A stretch of DNA of 64,000 nt from an uncultured Clostridia bacterium (GCA_934255135.1 CAKQMV010000004.1:1-64000); one strand, 5' to 3'. Numbered from the stretch's first letter, positions 1 through 9,425 are shown. Notes: generated by a model not told the origin, from the sequence alone. Made by a program: numbers and translations.

Positions 1-8
1 CTATCCAT
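1..8 (-). CDS. 5' tip of a gene leaving the left edge
   Basis: Only the start codon and part of the third codon (Met-Asp) of a minus-strand gene are present. The complement carries GGAGG about 6 nt before ATG, so the start is believable. Nothing can be said about the product. Confidence 0.4.
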
Positions 9-112
9 TTCGCACCTCCATGTTATTTGTAGTATATCATCTTTTTTATGACTCTACTTTTTGGGGTGCACCTCAAACAAAGCCTTTTGATAAAGAATTG
101 CAGGTTGTTCGA

Positions 113-205
113 TGTCCAAGAAACTATGAATTATGCGGATCTGGACAGGAGGGGTGTCCAAGAATTAAAGGAAGATACAGATCTGGACAAGAGCGCTGTC
201 CAGAT
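113..205. repeat. 42-bp tandem repeat with GTCC hairpins
   Basis: Two full 42-bp units (113-154, 155-196) and the start of a third (from 197) each begin TGTCCA and carry GATCTGGACA near their end. The end of one unit pairs with the start of the next: ATCTGGACA (181-189) and TGTCCAGAT (197-205) form a perfect 9-bp stem with a 7-nt loop. Forty-two is a multiple of three, so short reading frames run through, but none has a convincing ribosome binding site. The remaining sequence between 1 and 338 holds no gene that I can support. Confidence 0.6.
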
Positions 206-304
206 ATTTATGAAAGTAGCAATTATAGCCACAACTAACCCTTTCGAACTTCCACACCTAGCAAAGTTCAGAGTACTTAGCAGCCAGCAGCCAGCAGCAA
301 TACA

Positions 305-326
305 AAAGCACCCGTGCGGGTGCTTT
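305..326 (-). terminator. Terminator of mltG
   Basis: AAAGCACCCG (305-314) and CGGGTGCTTT (317-326) form a perfect 10-bp stem with a 2-nt spacer, just downstream of the mltG stop on the minus strand. Confidence 0.75.
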
Positions 327-338
327 CGTCTTAATTAT

Positions 339-1412
339 TTATTTGTCTTCCGGCCATGGGTTGTCCTTAGCAGCTTTGTCGTGTTGGGCCTGTGTCTTAG
401 AGAAGATTACTGTGCCGTCTGGGCAGCCGTAGAAGAACAGGTAGTCTGTCTTATCATAGTTGATTACTGCATCTATTCTTGAGTCGAGGACTGCACAGAT
501 TGGGCTTGGTGGAAGTCCTGCATGCTTTCTGGTGTTGTATGGAGAGTCGTTATCTAGCTGACTCTGCTTTAGGTTAACCTTGTCCTCCTGGTAGATGTAG
601 TTTACTGTTACGTCGCTTCCGAGTGACATCTTCTTCTTGAGTCTGTTCATGAATACACCAGCTACTGTTGGAAGATCCTTGTCGATATCTCCGCCTTCCT
701 TTGTGACGATTGATGTCATTGTCAGAAACTCGTGTACTGAGAAGCCAAGCTTCTTGATGTCAGCCTTACGTGGTGTAAGCTCGCTATCCATTCTGTCTAG
801 GAACATCCTTGTTGCTCCCTCGAGAGTTGAATTCTCGTCAGTTATGAAGTAGGTGTCAGCGTAGAAGTAGCCCTCAAGCGGATAGAGAATATCCTTGTCT
901 AGGATGTCGTCTGTCAGGAACCAGTATTCCTTGATGAGCTCCTTAAGGAACTTCTTGTCTGACCACTTCTTCAGAATCTCCTTCTTGGTGTAAGGAAGCT
1001 CCGCTGCCATCGCCTCAGCAACCTGCGGGATTCTGTATCCGGCGATAATGTTGATGCTCTGCTTTGACACGTACTCAAAGTCGCCAGTGTTAATCGCCTT
1101 CATCATCTCAGGGAATGACATGCTCTTGTTAAAAACATATGTGTTCGCCTGAAGAGAATTGTATCCTCCAATCCTGGTGTTGACCTTCGCGCAAAAAGTG
1201 TTTCGAACGAGTCCCGCTTCGTCGAGGATGTATTCTACCTGGCTGGCGCCAGTTCCTGTCGGAATGCTTACGGTGATGCTCTCCTTATCGTTCTTGTCAA
1301 CGCATCTTAAACCGAGAGTGTAGTAGCCAAGTCCGATGACCAGAATTGCAAGAACTGCGAGGACACCGAAGACTACAGGCTTCTGTTTCTTCTTGATTAT
1401 GAGCTTGCTCAT
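339..1412 (-). CDS. mltG: Endolytic murein transglycosylase MltG (YceG-like)
   Basis: Predicted to cut nascent peptidoglycan glycan strands at the outer face of the membrane and so set glycan length. The 357-aa product has a short basic N-terminus, one membrane segment (about residues 13-33) and the YceG domain. The catalytic-glutamate region reads TSIVTKEGG and is followed by VFMNRL and SDVTVNY, matching the family. The start at 1412 is chosen over an upstream in-frame codon because AAGGAG lies 7 nt before this ATG. It is divergent from the GTPase gene across an AT-rich gap (1413-1493) that contains two copies of TTATTATATTATAA, probably back-to-back promoters. Length and motif order are normal. 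Confidence 0.9.
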   Translation of the reverse strand: MSKLIIKKKQKPVVFGVLAVLAILVIGLGYYTLGLRCVDKNDKESITVSIPTGTGASQVEYILDEAGLVRNTFCAKVNTRIGGYNSLQANTYVFNKSMSFPEMMKAINTGDFEYVSKQSINIIAGYRIPQVAEAMAAELPYTKKEILKKWSDKKFLKELIKEYWFLTDDILDKDILYPLEGYFYADTYFITDENSTLEGATRMFLDRMDSELTPRKADIKKLGFSVHEFLTMTSIVTKEGGDIDKDLPTVAGVFMNRLKKKMSLGSDVTVNYIYQEDKVNLKQSQLDNDSPYNTRKHAGLPPSPICAVLDSRIDAVINYDKTDYLFFYGCPDGTVIFSKTQAQHDKAAKDNPWPEDK

Positions 1413-1493
1413 AGAAATCTCCTTATTTTTCACAAAAATATCATCATATTTATTATATTATAATTCAACTTATTATATTATAAATGGTAATAT

Positions 1494-4085
1494 ATGTATA
1501 TGAATTCATGCAAAAGAATAACTATCGGAATACTTGCACACGTAGATGCAGGAAAGACTACCCTTTCAGAGTCTTTGCTGTATCTTTGTGGTGCAATAAG
1601 ACAGGCAGGGCGTGTAGACCATAAGGATACATTCCTTGATACAGCTGAGCTTGAAAGAGAGAGAGGAATTACTATTTTCTCAAAGCAGGCGGAGCTTACC
1701 TGTGGAGATACCGAGGTTATTCTGCTCGATACACCAGGACACGTGGACTTCAGTGCGGAGATGGAGAGAGCGCTGTCTGTACTTGATTATGCCGTGCTGG
1801 TTGTAAGCGGAAGAGAGGGCGTGCAGGGGCACACTGTGACACTGTGGAAGCTACTTGAGACTTACAGTATTCCTACATTTATATGGGTCAATAAGATGGA
1901 TATGGATGGAGCGTATCCGGATACAATTTTAGATGACCTCCGAGAGAACCTCTCGGAGAACATTGCTAGAAGAGATGACTACGAGCAGATTGCTATGTGC
2001 GAAGCGGGACTTCTCGACGAGTACATAGAGAATGACAGAATCGATGATACGTCGATAGCAGAGGCGATGAGACGAAGAAGCTTTTGCCCGGTGTTCTTCG
2101 GATCAGCTCTTAAGATGGATGGTGTGGACGAGCTTATCAAGGCAATTGATGAACTTACAATTGAGGAGCCTTCGAAGGTAGATTTTGGAGCGAAGGTATT
2201 TAAGATAACAAGGGATGCGAAGGGCGAGAGACTGACGCACATGAAGCTTACCGGCGGCAGCTTGTCTGTAAGAGAAAATATCGAACAGATCGGAGAGAAG
2301 GTCAGCCAGATCCGGATTTATTCAGGTGATAAATTCAGAACAGTAGAGACTGCAGAGGCTGGAAGGATTGTGCAGGTCACAGGACTTAACGGAACCTGGG
2401 CCGGCCAGGGACTTGGATGCGAAGCTGATGCACACGAGGCGGTGCTTGAACCGGTGCTCTCCTATGGAATTATTTTGCCAGAGGGCGTTAATGTATCGGA
2501 ATTTCTTACAAAGCTTCGAACTATCGAGGAAGAGGATCCGATGCTTTCTGTTCAGTGGTCAGAGCAGCTTCAGGAGGTTCAGCTCAGACTGATGGGTGAG
2601 GTTCAGCTCGACATTATCAGGACACAGATTCGCGAGAGAACTGGCGTAAGCTGCGAGTTTACCGATGGAAGGATTGCGTATAGAGAGACTGTAACAGATA
2701 GTGTTTATGGATACGGGCATTTCGAGCCATTAAGACATTATGCAGAGGTTGCACTCAGGATCGATCCGTTGCCAAAGGGATCAGGCGTGGAGTTTGCGAC
2801 TGAGGCAGACGAAGACAGTTTTGACCTTAACTGGCAGAGACTGGTTCTGACGCATTTTGCTGAGAAGGAACATATCGGAACGCTAGCGGGATTTCCGATT
2901 ACTGATGTGAGACTAGTTTTGCTTGACGGACGAGCTCATAAGAAGCATACTGAGGGCGGCGACTTCAGACAGGCGACATACAGAGGAATTAGGCAGGCTC
3001 TTAGAACTGCAGCAGCAGAGGGCAAGGCAGAGCTTCTCGAACCATGGTATGAGTTCTCGCTTTCGGTTCCATCTGAGTTTATCGGACGTGCTATGACTGA
3101 TGTAAGAAGGATGTCTGGTGAATTCGAACCACCAGTTACTTCGGCGGCTGGTATCTCGAAGCTAAACGGTAGAGCTCCGGTGTCTGAGATGAGATCTTAT
3201 GCCAAGGAACTGGCGGCTTTTACAAAGGGCTACGGAACCATTGCTCTTAGAAGTGCGGGATACGATGTATGTCATAATTCTGCTGAGGTTATTTCTGAGA
3301 TCGGCTATGATGCAGACCGCGATATTGAAAACACTGCGGATTCAGTATTCTGCTCGCACGGAGCAGGAGTGAATGTGGCATGGGATGAGGTTCCGCTTCA
3401 TGTTCATATTGAACCGGTTAAGAATAGGCCTGCAGCAGCAAAAGCGCCAACAGGCAGTAGGGTAGCAGGTTCACAGAATAATAAATCAGAAGACGAGACG
3501 CTTAAAGAGATTTTTGAAAGAACTTATGGCCCGGAGAAGAAGAAATCGGGCGGAGCAGCATTCGTCAGACCGACGGAGAATGTGAAACCGACGAAGCCAT
3601 TTGAACTTCTGCCAGAGTACATACTGGTAGACGGATATAATGTAATTTTTGCATGGGAGGAGCTTCGCGAACTTGCGAAATCAAATATCGACTCGGCAAG
3701 AGAGGCTCTGATTGAGATACTTTGTAACTACAGAGGAACAATAGACAGCGAGATTATAGTTGTTTTTGACGCGTACAGAGTAAGCGGTGGCGAGAGAAGA
3801 AACGAGATGCAGCGAAACATCAGGGTGGTTTACACTGGTGAGGCAGAGTCTGCAGATGCGTTTATCGAAAGGGAGACCTTCGAGATTAAGAAACAGAAAT
3901 ACAGAGTCAGAGTTGTGACTAAGGACGTTGCGGAACAGATTATTGTTATGAATAACAACGCTACAGCTGTTTCACCAGAGGCCTTCAGACGTGAGATTGA
4001 TAGCGCAGAAGAGGCGACAAGAGAGTGGCTCGAAGATTATAAGATGAAGCTAAGGCTAAGAAGCAGAAATACTATTGAGCTTTAG
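1494..4085 (+). CDS. TetM/EF-G-like GTPase fused to a YacP-type NYN domain
   Basis: The first ~650 residues are a translational GTPase of the EF-G/TetM type: P-loop AHVDAGKTT near residue 15, DTPGH, NKMD, then the later EF-G-like domains. From about residue 707 a second domain begins with ILVDGYNVIFAW and continues through DAFIERETF and VVTKDVAEQ, the pattern of YacP/Rae1-like NYN (PIN-fold) RNases. YacP-like proteins cut mRNA at the ribosome in Bacillus, so the fusion would join a ribosome-binding GTPase to an RNase; that link is inference. The linker around residues 640-700 is low in complexity. Tetracycline resistance cannot be claimed. The start is ambiguous between 1494 and 1500, and no strong ribosome binding site is present. 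Confidence 0.8.
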   Translation: MYMNSCKRITIGILAHVDAGKTTLSESLLYLCGAIRQAGRVDHKDTFLDTAELERERGITIFSKQAELTCGDTEVILLDTPGHVDFSAEMERALSVLDYAVLVVSGREGVQGHTVTLWKLLETYSIPTFIWVNKMDMDGAYPDTILDDLRENLSENIARRDDYEQIAMCEAGLLDEYIENDRIDDTSIAEAMRRRSFCPVFFGSALKMDGVDELIKAIDELTIEEPSKVDFGAKVFKITRDAKGERLTHMKLTGGSLSVRENIEQIGEKVSQIRIYSGDKFRTVETAEAGRIVQVTGLNGTWAGQGLGCEADAHEAVLEPVLSYGIILPEGVNVSEFLTKLRTIEEEDPMLSVQWSEQLQEVQLRLMGEVQLDIIRTQIRERTGVSCEFTDGRIAYRETVTDSVYGYGHFEPLRHYAEVALRIDPLPKGSGVEFATEADEDSFDLNWQRLVLTHFAEKEHIGTLAGFPITDVRLVLLDGRAHKKHTEGGDFRQATYRGIRQALRTAAAEGKAELLEPWYEFSLSVPSEFIGRAMTDVRRMSGEFEPPVTSAAGISKLNGRAPVSEMRSYAKELAAFTKGYGTIALRSAGYDVCHNSAEVISEIGYDADRDIENTADSVFCSHGAGVNVAWDEVPLHVHIEPVKNRPAAAKAPTGSRVAGSQNNKSEDETLKEIFERTYGPEKKKSGGAAFVRPTENVKPTKPFELLPEYILVDGYNVIFAWEELRELAKSNIDSAREALIEILCNYRGTIDSEIIVVFDAYRVSGGERRNEMQRNIRVVYTGEAESADAFIERETFEIKKQKYRVRVVTKDVAEQIIVMNNNATAVSPEAFRREIDSAEEATREWLEDYKMKLRLRSRNTIEL

Positions 4086-4098
4086 ACGAGAGGTGCGT

Positions 4099-5268
4099 AT
4101 GAAGAAGTTAAAATTAGTGCCCGCGCTGGCGGTTATGATGATGGTTCTTGCTCTTACCATTTCTGCGTGCAGTGTCAAGGACAAAACGGGCGATGATGGA
4201 GATGCGAAGGATACCGCATACCCGATTACGATTCTCATTCCTGAGGATGGCGAACATGTTGACACGCTTAACAAGTCCGTTCGTAAATTATACAAGAACT
4301 ATAAGAGCGGAGCCTCAGAGAAGTACTACAATAAGGATGATGACTACAATTCAGTTCCTGTAGAGCTTAACTGGGAAGATGTTGATGGTGCAGAAGAATA
4401 CACTGTATCAATCAGCACATCTAAGGACATGACAGACCCAAAGACATTCAAGGTGAAGAAATCTGAGCTTGATTTGTACAATCTTGACATGAGTACAAGA
4501 TACTACTGGAATGTAAAGGCAACAGGAAGTGACGGTGATCATGAATCAGATACTCAGTTCTTTGAGACTGAGGAGGGACCTATGATTCCTACAGTTGCAG
4601 GAGTATCGAACATCAGAGATTTTGGCGGTGACAAGGTTGCTGCAATGCCTGCAGGCGAGGGAGATAGCGGAACTACTGGCGGCGTTGTTAAGACTGGAAT
4701 GATTCTGAGAAGCGGACAGCTTGATGACATCAAGAATTCAGGAATCAAGTATCTTGTGAAGACCTACGGTGTCAAGACAGATCTTGACCTTCGTGAGTAT
4801 GGCGAGGGCAATGCCGGATACGGCTCACCACTTGGAGATAATGTTAACTACATTAATATAAGTGGTGTTGAGTATTCAGAAGCAATTGACTCAGGCGAGG
4901 GCAAGGATACAATGGGTCAGGAACTGAAGGCTTTTGCAGACAGGGATAACTATCCGATTGTAATGCACTGCATTTACGGAAGAGATCGAACAGGAACCTT
5001 GACTTTTGTCCTTAAGGCTCTTCTTGGCGTGAGTGAGAATGAGATTATGAAGGACTACGAGCTTTCACTTCTGAGCAGCGGTGCTTACACTAAGAGAAGT
5101 GCAGAGACGTGCATTGTCAGCATGAAGAATTTTGCAGACAAGCTCAGACGTTATCAGGATGACGAGAGCTCATCACTTCAAGACTGCGCAATGGCATACG
5201 CCAAGGACTGCGGCCTGTCGAATAAAGAGATTACTGCAATACAGAAGCTTCTCATAGAAGAAGAGTAA
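4099..5268 (+). CDS. Lipoprotein tyrosine phosphatase
   Basis: The 389-aa product starts with a lipoprotein signal peptide ending in LTISAC, so it should be anchored outside the membrane. Residues ~60-155 look like a fibronectin type III-like domain (VELNWEDVDGAEEYTVSIS, then RYYWNVKA). The C-terminal half is a dual-specificity/Tyr phosphatase: ILRSGQL, DLDLREYGE, and the P-loop HCIYGRDRTGT (Cys near residue 291), the CX5R signature. The ATG at 4099 is chosen because GAGAGG precedes it and the lipoprotein signal begins there. It lies 13 nt after the GTPase gene and 3 nt before the flavoprotein gene, so the three probably share a transcript. The substrate is unknown. Confidence 0.82.
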   Translation: MKKLKLVPALAVMMMVLALTISACSVKDKTGDDGDAKDTAYPITILIPEDGEHVDTLNKSVRKLYKNYKSGASEKYYNKDDDYNSVPVELNWEDVDGAEEYTVSISTSKDMTDPKTFKVKKSELDLYNLDMSTRYYWNVKATGSDGDHESDTQFFETEEGPMIPTVAGVSNIRDFGGDKVAAMPAGEGDSGTTGGVVKTGMILRSGQLDDIKNSGIKYLVKTYGVKTDLDLREYGEGNAGYGSPLGDNVNYINISGVEYSEAIDSGEGKDTMGQELKAFADRDNYPIVMHCIYGRDRTGTLTFVLKALLGVSENEIMKDYELSLLSSGAYTKRSAETCIVSMKNFADKLRRYQDDESSSLQDCAMAYAKDCGLSNKEITAIQKLLIEEE

Positions 5269-5271
5269 TAT

Positions 5272-6480
5272 ATGAAATACGAATGCATTATTATAGGCGG
5301 AGGTGCGTCAGGCTTAATGGCGGCTTCCGCACTTAAATTGAATAAAAGGGGAATAATTCTCGAAGGTACAAGCAGGCTTGGAACCAAGCTTCTGATGAGT
5401 GGCGGAGGTCACTGCAATATCACGCATGACGGCTCCATCAAGGAATTCGTTGGAGCTTACGGCGAGAACGGCAAGAAGGTCAGAAAGCTTCTCTATCGTC
5501 ACAGCAACGAGGAGCTCATCAATCTTCTTGAGTCCGAAGGAGTCGCGGTCAAAAGTGACGAAGATGGTAGAGTGTTTCCCGCTTCGATGAAGTCACAGGA
5601 TATCCTCGATGTTTTCGTGCGTCGTGCGAAGAGAAATGGATGGGAAATCAGAACCTCCGCGAAGGTTTGTTCAATTAAACCAGGTGACGATGAAATTGTA
5701 ATTAAACTTGCTTCGGGTGACGAGCTTACTTGCAGCAGGGTTATTCTTGCTGGAGGCGGCATCACTTACCCAGGCACTGGCTCAGATGGAAGCCTTCACG
5801 AAATTGTGAAGCGAGATTTAGGAATTGAAGTTACATCTCTGGTGCCTGCACTAAGACCTGTTGAAGTGGAAGGATATCCTTATGCTGAACTGGCAGGACT
5901 TTCGATTCCTAGGGTTAAGGTCACAGTAAAGAGACATGGCAAGAAGGATGCTTCATGGACAGGCGATATGCTACTTGCTCATAGAGAATTTACCGGCCCT
6001 GTTATGCTTGCGGCGTCGCGTGCTTCGGAGGCTGGAGCAGAGATATTGATTAACTATACTGCAGGAAATGATATTGAAAGATCTGAGCGTGCGCTTGAAA
6101 TAATCAGAAGCGCAATGAAAAGAAGTGGCAAAGCACTCCATACAATCGCAGCTGAGGAGCTTGGTATTCCGAAAAGACTCGCAAGCGCTCTGGCCGAAAG
6201 AGCGGGATCACCAGAAAAGCTCGCTAAGCTTGTGACAGAGGATTCCTTTAAGGTGTCGGATGCGAAGGCTGATCTTCGCAAGGCGATGGTAACACGCGGA
6301 GGTATTCCTCTAGATAAGGAATGTGGAGCTGATCCAAAGACTCTCGAACTTGCTGGCGTGCCTGGATGCTATGCTATTGGAGAACTTCTTGATGTCGATG
6401 GTGCAACTGGAGGGTACAATCTGCAGTTCGCATATTCATCTGCTTGCGCTGCAGCTGATCATATAGGGGGACAGATGTGA
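5272..6480 (+). CDS. NAD(P)/FAD-dependent oxidoreductase, BaiN/YhiN (HI0933) family
   Basis: The 402-aa product has an N-terminal dinucleotide-binding motif IIIGGGASGLMAA, the GTKLLMSGGGHCNIT segment typical of HI0933-like flavoproteins, an internal AGGGITYPGTGSDG motif, and a C-terminal GCYAIGELLDVDGATGGYN segment that closes the FAD site. The family includes BaiN, linked to bile-acid reduction in gut clostridia, but most members have no proven substrate, so only the fold and cofactor are claimed. It starts 4 nt after the phosphatase stop. The gap of about 180 nt that follows holds the promoter of the next operon. Confidence 0.85.
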   Translation: MKYECIIIGGGASGLMAASALKLNKRGIILEGTSRLGTKLLMSGGGHCNITHDGSIKEFVGAYGENGKKVRKLLYRHSNEELINLLESEGVAVKSDEDGRVFPASMKSQDILDVFVRRAKRNGWEIRTSAKVCSIKPGDDEIVIKLASGDELTCSRVILAGGGITYPGTGSDGSLHEIVKRDLGIEVTSLVPALRPVEVEGYPYAELAGLSIPRVKVTVKRHGKKDASWTGDMLLAHREFTGPVMLAASRASEAGAEILINYTAGNDIERSERALEIIRSAMKRSGKALHTIAAEELGIPKRLASALAERAGSPEKLAKLVTEDSFKVSDAKADLRKAMVTRGGIPLDKECGADPKTLELAGVPGCYAIGELLDVDGATGGYNLQFAYSSACAAADHIGGQM

Positions 6481-6514
6481 CGAATTCTTCACTCAATTTT
6501 TACACATCTGTATG

Positions 6515-6543
6515 TTGTTGTATTATGTGAAGTGCGTTAAAAT
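6515..6543 (+). promoter_or_regulatory. Sigma-A-like promoter of the O-acylation operon
   Basis: TTGTTG (6515-6520) is followed, after exactly 17 nt, by TAAAAT (6538-6543). It lies about 120 nt upstream of the SGNH hydrolase gene. Confidence 0.5.
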
Positions 6544-6663
6544 ATAAGACCGTATGAACAGTATGATTAAAGAAAAATTGGAAATTCATTATCCAGATTC
6601 AATAATAAATCAACACATTGACTGTAATATAACGGTGCAATAGGTATGAAAGGAGACAGCGAC

Positions 6664-7482
6664 GTGGCTCGTGTAGATAGAAATAAGAAGAAAGAAGTGC
6701 TTGAAACACTTAAAGAGAACGACAAGAAGACTAATATCAGACTGATAATCTTCGTTCTGGCCATAATTTTTGTGCTGATTTTTCTGTTCAACCTGTTAAG
6801 ACCAATGCTCAGTGCGTCTGTTAAGGATGGAGAGGTTTCGGATAATATCAAGACTGTAGAGGCGATTCAGACTGCAGAGGTTAAGTCTGTAGAGACTGCA
6901 GTTAAGCAGATGGAAGCAAGCTATGAGCACGACAGCTCTTCCGGAATCAGGGTTAAGTACAGAAGAAAGTTTGCAGATTCAATCATCCTTGGAGATTCTC
7001 TTACTGAGGGTCTGGTTGTATATGGCTGGCTTCCTGAGTCAGTTGTTTATGCTGATATCGGTGGAAGCATTTCACAGGGTGAGGCGAAATTCAAGAAGGC
7101 GGCTAAGACACTTCCTGAGCACGCATTCTTTGCGTATGGAATGAATGATATGGGTAACTATGCCGGTGATGAGACTGCTTTTGTAAAGCAGTACAGCAAG
7201 CTGCTTAAGCAGTTCGGTAAGATCAGCCCTGATACAGAGATAAATGTCTGCAGCATCACAGCCCCAACTGCTGCTGCACAGAAGGGTAACAAGTCCATCA
7301 GAGCATATAAGAGATTTAACAAGGCAATCAAGAAGATGTGCAAGGACGAGGGTTACAATTTCATTAACGTTACTGACATTCTCGAGACTCACAAGAATCT
7401 CTATGAGGGTGATGGTATTCATGCTAAGCCTGAGTACTATCCATACTGGATGAAGAGAGTTGTCAGTGAGAGCGGACTATAG
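6664..7482 (+). CDS. Membrane-anchored SGNH/GDSL hydrolase
   Basis: The 272-aa product has one N-terminal membrane segment (about residues 23-43), then an extracellular SGNH domain: ILGDSLTEGL holds the nucleophile Ser, GMNDMGNY gives the block III Asn, and DGIHAKPEYY supplies the Asp/His pair. Such enzymes add or remove acyl groups on surface polysaccharide and often sit beside MBOAT acyltransferases, as here. The GTG at 6664 is preferred over an ATG at 6646 because AAAGGAG lies 8 nt before it. It is the first gene of an operon running to at least 10997. Confidence 0.8.
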   Translation: MARVDRNKKKEVLETLKENDKKTNIRLIIFVLAIIFVLIFLFNLLRPMLSASVKDGEVSDNIKTVEAIQTAEVKSVETAVKQMEASYEHDSSSGIRVKYRRKFADSIILGDSLTEGLVVYGWLPESVVYADIGGSISQGEAKFKKAAKTLPEHAFFAYGMNDMGNYAGDETAFVKQYSKLLKQFGKISPDTEINVCSITAPTAAAQKGNKSIRAYKRFNKAIKKMCKDEGYNFINVTDILETHKNLYEGDGIHAKPEYYPYWMKRVVSESGL

Positions 7483-7501
7483 ACGGAGACAACGAGTATT
7501 A

Positions 7502-8035
7502 ATGAGTGGTGAATTTAGAAACGAGAACAAAGGTAAAGACCCATCTCAGGGCTTTACAATAGATAAACACAAGGCAATCAAGGCAGGTTTTATCCTTGCC
7601 CTGATTGTTTTTCTTGCTCTGATTTACGGAGCTAACAGAACTAATGATGTAGATCTTAGCAAGCTTGAGAAGACAATTGTTAAGGAGTGCAACCTGAACC
7701 AGGAGATGTCGAAGGCATCAGATAGAGACCTTGCAAGATTCCTTGGAATCGATGCTGAGAGTGTGAAGCAGGTTGTATACTACAGGAGCACTAAGGAGCT
7801 TGCAGTTGAGGAGCTTCTTATTGTAAAGACTGATTCAACATCAGCAGCCAATGCAATCGGTGAGGCTGTTGAGTCCAGAGTCAAGTCACAGATAGACACG
7901 TATGCAAGCTACGGACCTGCGCAGGTAGCTCAGCTAGAAAACTGTATCAAGTACAGGGTCGGTCCGTATTATTTCTATTGCACATCCGATAACGCTGCGA
8001 AGTACGAGGAGGTATTTGACAATGCTGTTCAGTAG
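7502..8035 (+). CDS. DUF4358-like membrane protein
   Basis: The 177-aa product has a hydrophilic, charged N-terminus of about 30 residues, one membrane segment (KAGFILALIVFLALIYGA) and an extracellular alpha/beta domain with regular DLARFLG and VYYRSTKELAVEELL segments. The layout resembles DUF4358 proteins, which are encoded beside SGNH and MBOAT genes in Clostridia; the biochemical role is unknown. The ATG at 7502 is preferred to a TTG at 7460 that lies inside the previous gene, but the ribosome binding site is weak. The 3' end overlaps the MBOAT start by 14 nt, implying translational coupling. Confidence 0.65.
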   Translation: MSGEFRNENKGKDPSQGFTIDKHKAIKAGFILALIVFLALIYGANRTNDVDLSKLEKTIVKECNLNQEMSKASDRDLARFLGIDAESVKQVVYYRSTKELAVEELLIVKTDSTSAANAIGEAVESRVKSQIDTYASYGPAQVAQLENCIKYRVGPYYFYCTSDNAAKYEEVFDNAVQ

Positions 8036-9425
8036 TATTATTTTCCTCTTCTATTTTCTGCCGATTACGGTTGCAGTTTATTTCCTGATTCCGAAGTCAC
8101 GCCTTAACTGGCGTAATATCTGGCTTCTTATTGCCAGTCTATTCTTCTATGGCTGGGGCGAGCCTGTGTATATCATCCTTATGATATACAGTGCTGCCTT
8201 TAACTACTATATGGCCAAGGAGATAGACCGTGAGAAGACGGAGGGCGGAACAGGTAAGCGAAATATGATTTTTGCCCTTGTGATGAATCTTCTCATCCTC
8301 GGCTTCTTTAAGTATTTCGGATTCCTGATGGATACGATCAACGGAATTACAGGACTGTCGCTTAGCTACACTGCTCTGCCGCTTCCTATTGGTATTTCGT
8401 TCTATACATTCCAGGGTCTGTCGTATATCTTTGATGTTTACAGAGGCAAGGTTAAGGTTCAGAAGAATCCGCTGTCGGTTGCGCTTTATCTTGCGCTGTT
8501 CCCACAGCTGATTGCAGGACCTATCGTTAATTATAGAGATATCGAGCTTCAGCTTGACGACAGAACATGTAGTGCTGAGAAGTTCGGACAGGGCGCGTTC
8601 AGATTTTCTGTCGGAATGGGTAAGAAGGTTATACTTGCTAATAACCTCGGAGCTTTGTATGACTATGTAAGCTCACTTCCTGACAGCAAGATGACAGTAG
8701 TTACAGTGTGGATCGGAATTCTTGCATATACTATGCAGATTTATTTCGACTTCAGTGGATATTCTGACATGGCCATCGGTCTTGGAAGAATGTTCGGATT
8801 CGAGTTCCTTGAGAACTTCAACTATCCTTATATAGCTAAGAGTATTACTGACTTCTGGAGAAGATGGCACATGTCACTTTCCAGCTGGTTCAGAGATTAT
8901 GTTTATATTCCGCTTGGCGGAAACAGGGTTCCTGTTAAGAGACATATCCTCAATCTTCTGATAGTTTGGTCACTTACAGGTCTCTGGCATGGTGCGAGCT
9001 GGAACTTCGTAGCCTGGGGTACATATTTCGGAGTACTTCTTATCTTAGAGAAGTACGTATTCGGTAAGGCTCTTGCGAAGCTTCCGTCATGGACTCAGCA
9101 CGTTTACACAATGCTAATTGTAATTGTCAGCTGGGTATTCTTCAGCATCACAGACATCAATGCGGCGTTTGCATACCTTGGCAGAATGTTCGGTATCGGC
9201 GCGGCGGGATTTGCCGACAAGACAACACTCTTCCTTCTGAGGAGCAACCTTATACTTCTGGTTGTTTCTGCTTTTGGCAGCACACAGGTTATGAAGGGGG
9301 AACTCGAGAGAATGCAGAAGAATTTCCGCTGGTTCGGAGTGGCGTATATTTTCGTTGTACTGACTATATCGGTTTCATACCTGATTTTCGGTTCGTACAA
9401 TCCATTCCTGTATTTCAGATTCTAA
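8022..9425 (+). CDS. MBOAT-family O-acyltransferase (AlgI/DltB-like)
   Basis: This 467-aa, multi-membrane-spanning protein should move acyl groups across the membrane for O-acylation of a surface polymer. Hallmarks are PLPIGISFYTFQGLSYIFDVYRG in the N-terminal half, the ITDFWRRWHMSLSSWFRDY segment, and the LTGLWHGASWNF motif with the conserved catalytic His. The ATG at 8022 follows GAGGAGG and is preferred to a TTG 6 nt upstream. With the neighbouring SGNH hydrolase and DHHW protein it forms the usual acyl-transfer trio. The actual polymer (teichoic acid, capsule or peptidoglycan) cannot be read from the sequence. Confidence 0.88.
   Translation: MLFSSIIFLFYFLPITVAVYFLIPKSRLNWRNIWLLIASLFFYGWGEPVYIILMIYSAAFNYYMAKEIDREKTEGGTGKRNMIFALVMNLLILGFFKYFGFLMDTINGITGLSLSYTALPLPIGISFYTFQGLSYIFDVYRGKVKVQKNPLSVALYLALFPQLIAGPIVNYRDIELQLDDRTCSAEKFGQGAFRFSVGMGKKVILANNLGALYDYVSSLPDSKMTVVTVWIGILAYTMQIYFDFSGYSDMAIGLGRMFGFEFLENFNYPYIAKSITDFWRRWHMSLSSWFRDYVYIPLGGNRVPVKRHILNLLIVWSLTGLWHGASWNFVAWGTYFGVLLILEKYVFGKALAKLPSWTQHVYTMLIVIVSWVFFSITDINAAFAYLGRMFGIGAAGFADKTTLFLLRSNLILLVVSAFGSTQVMKGELERMQKNFRWFGVAYIFVVLTISVSYLIFGSYNPFLYFRF

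Noticed and set aside
48..482. 144-codon frame over the left-edge repeats and the mltG end
   Set aside because: It overlaps mltG antisense, has no ribosome binding site, and its composition reflects the 42-bp repeat.
1494..4085. Tetracycline resistance gene (tetM-like)
   Set aside because: The protein has an NYN extension and lies in a housekeeping context; the GTPase motifs alone do not show drug protection.
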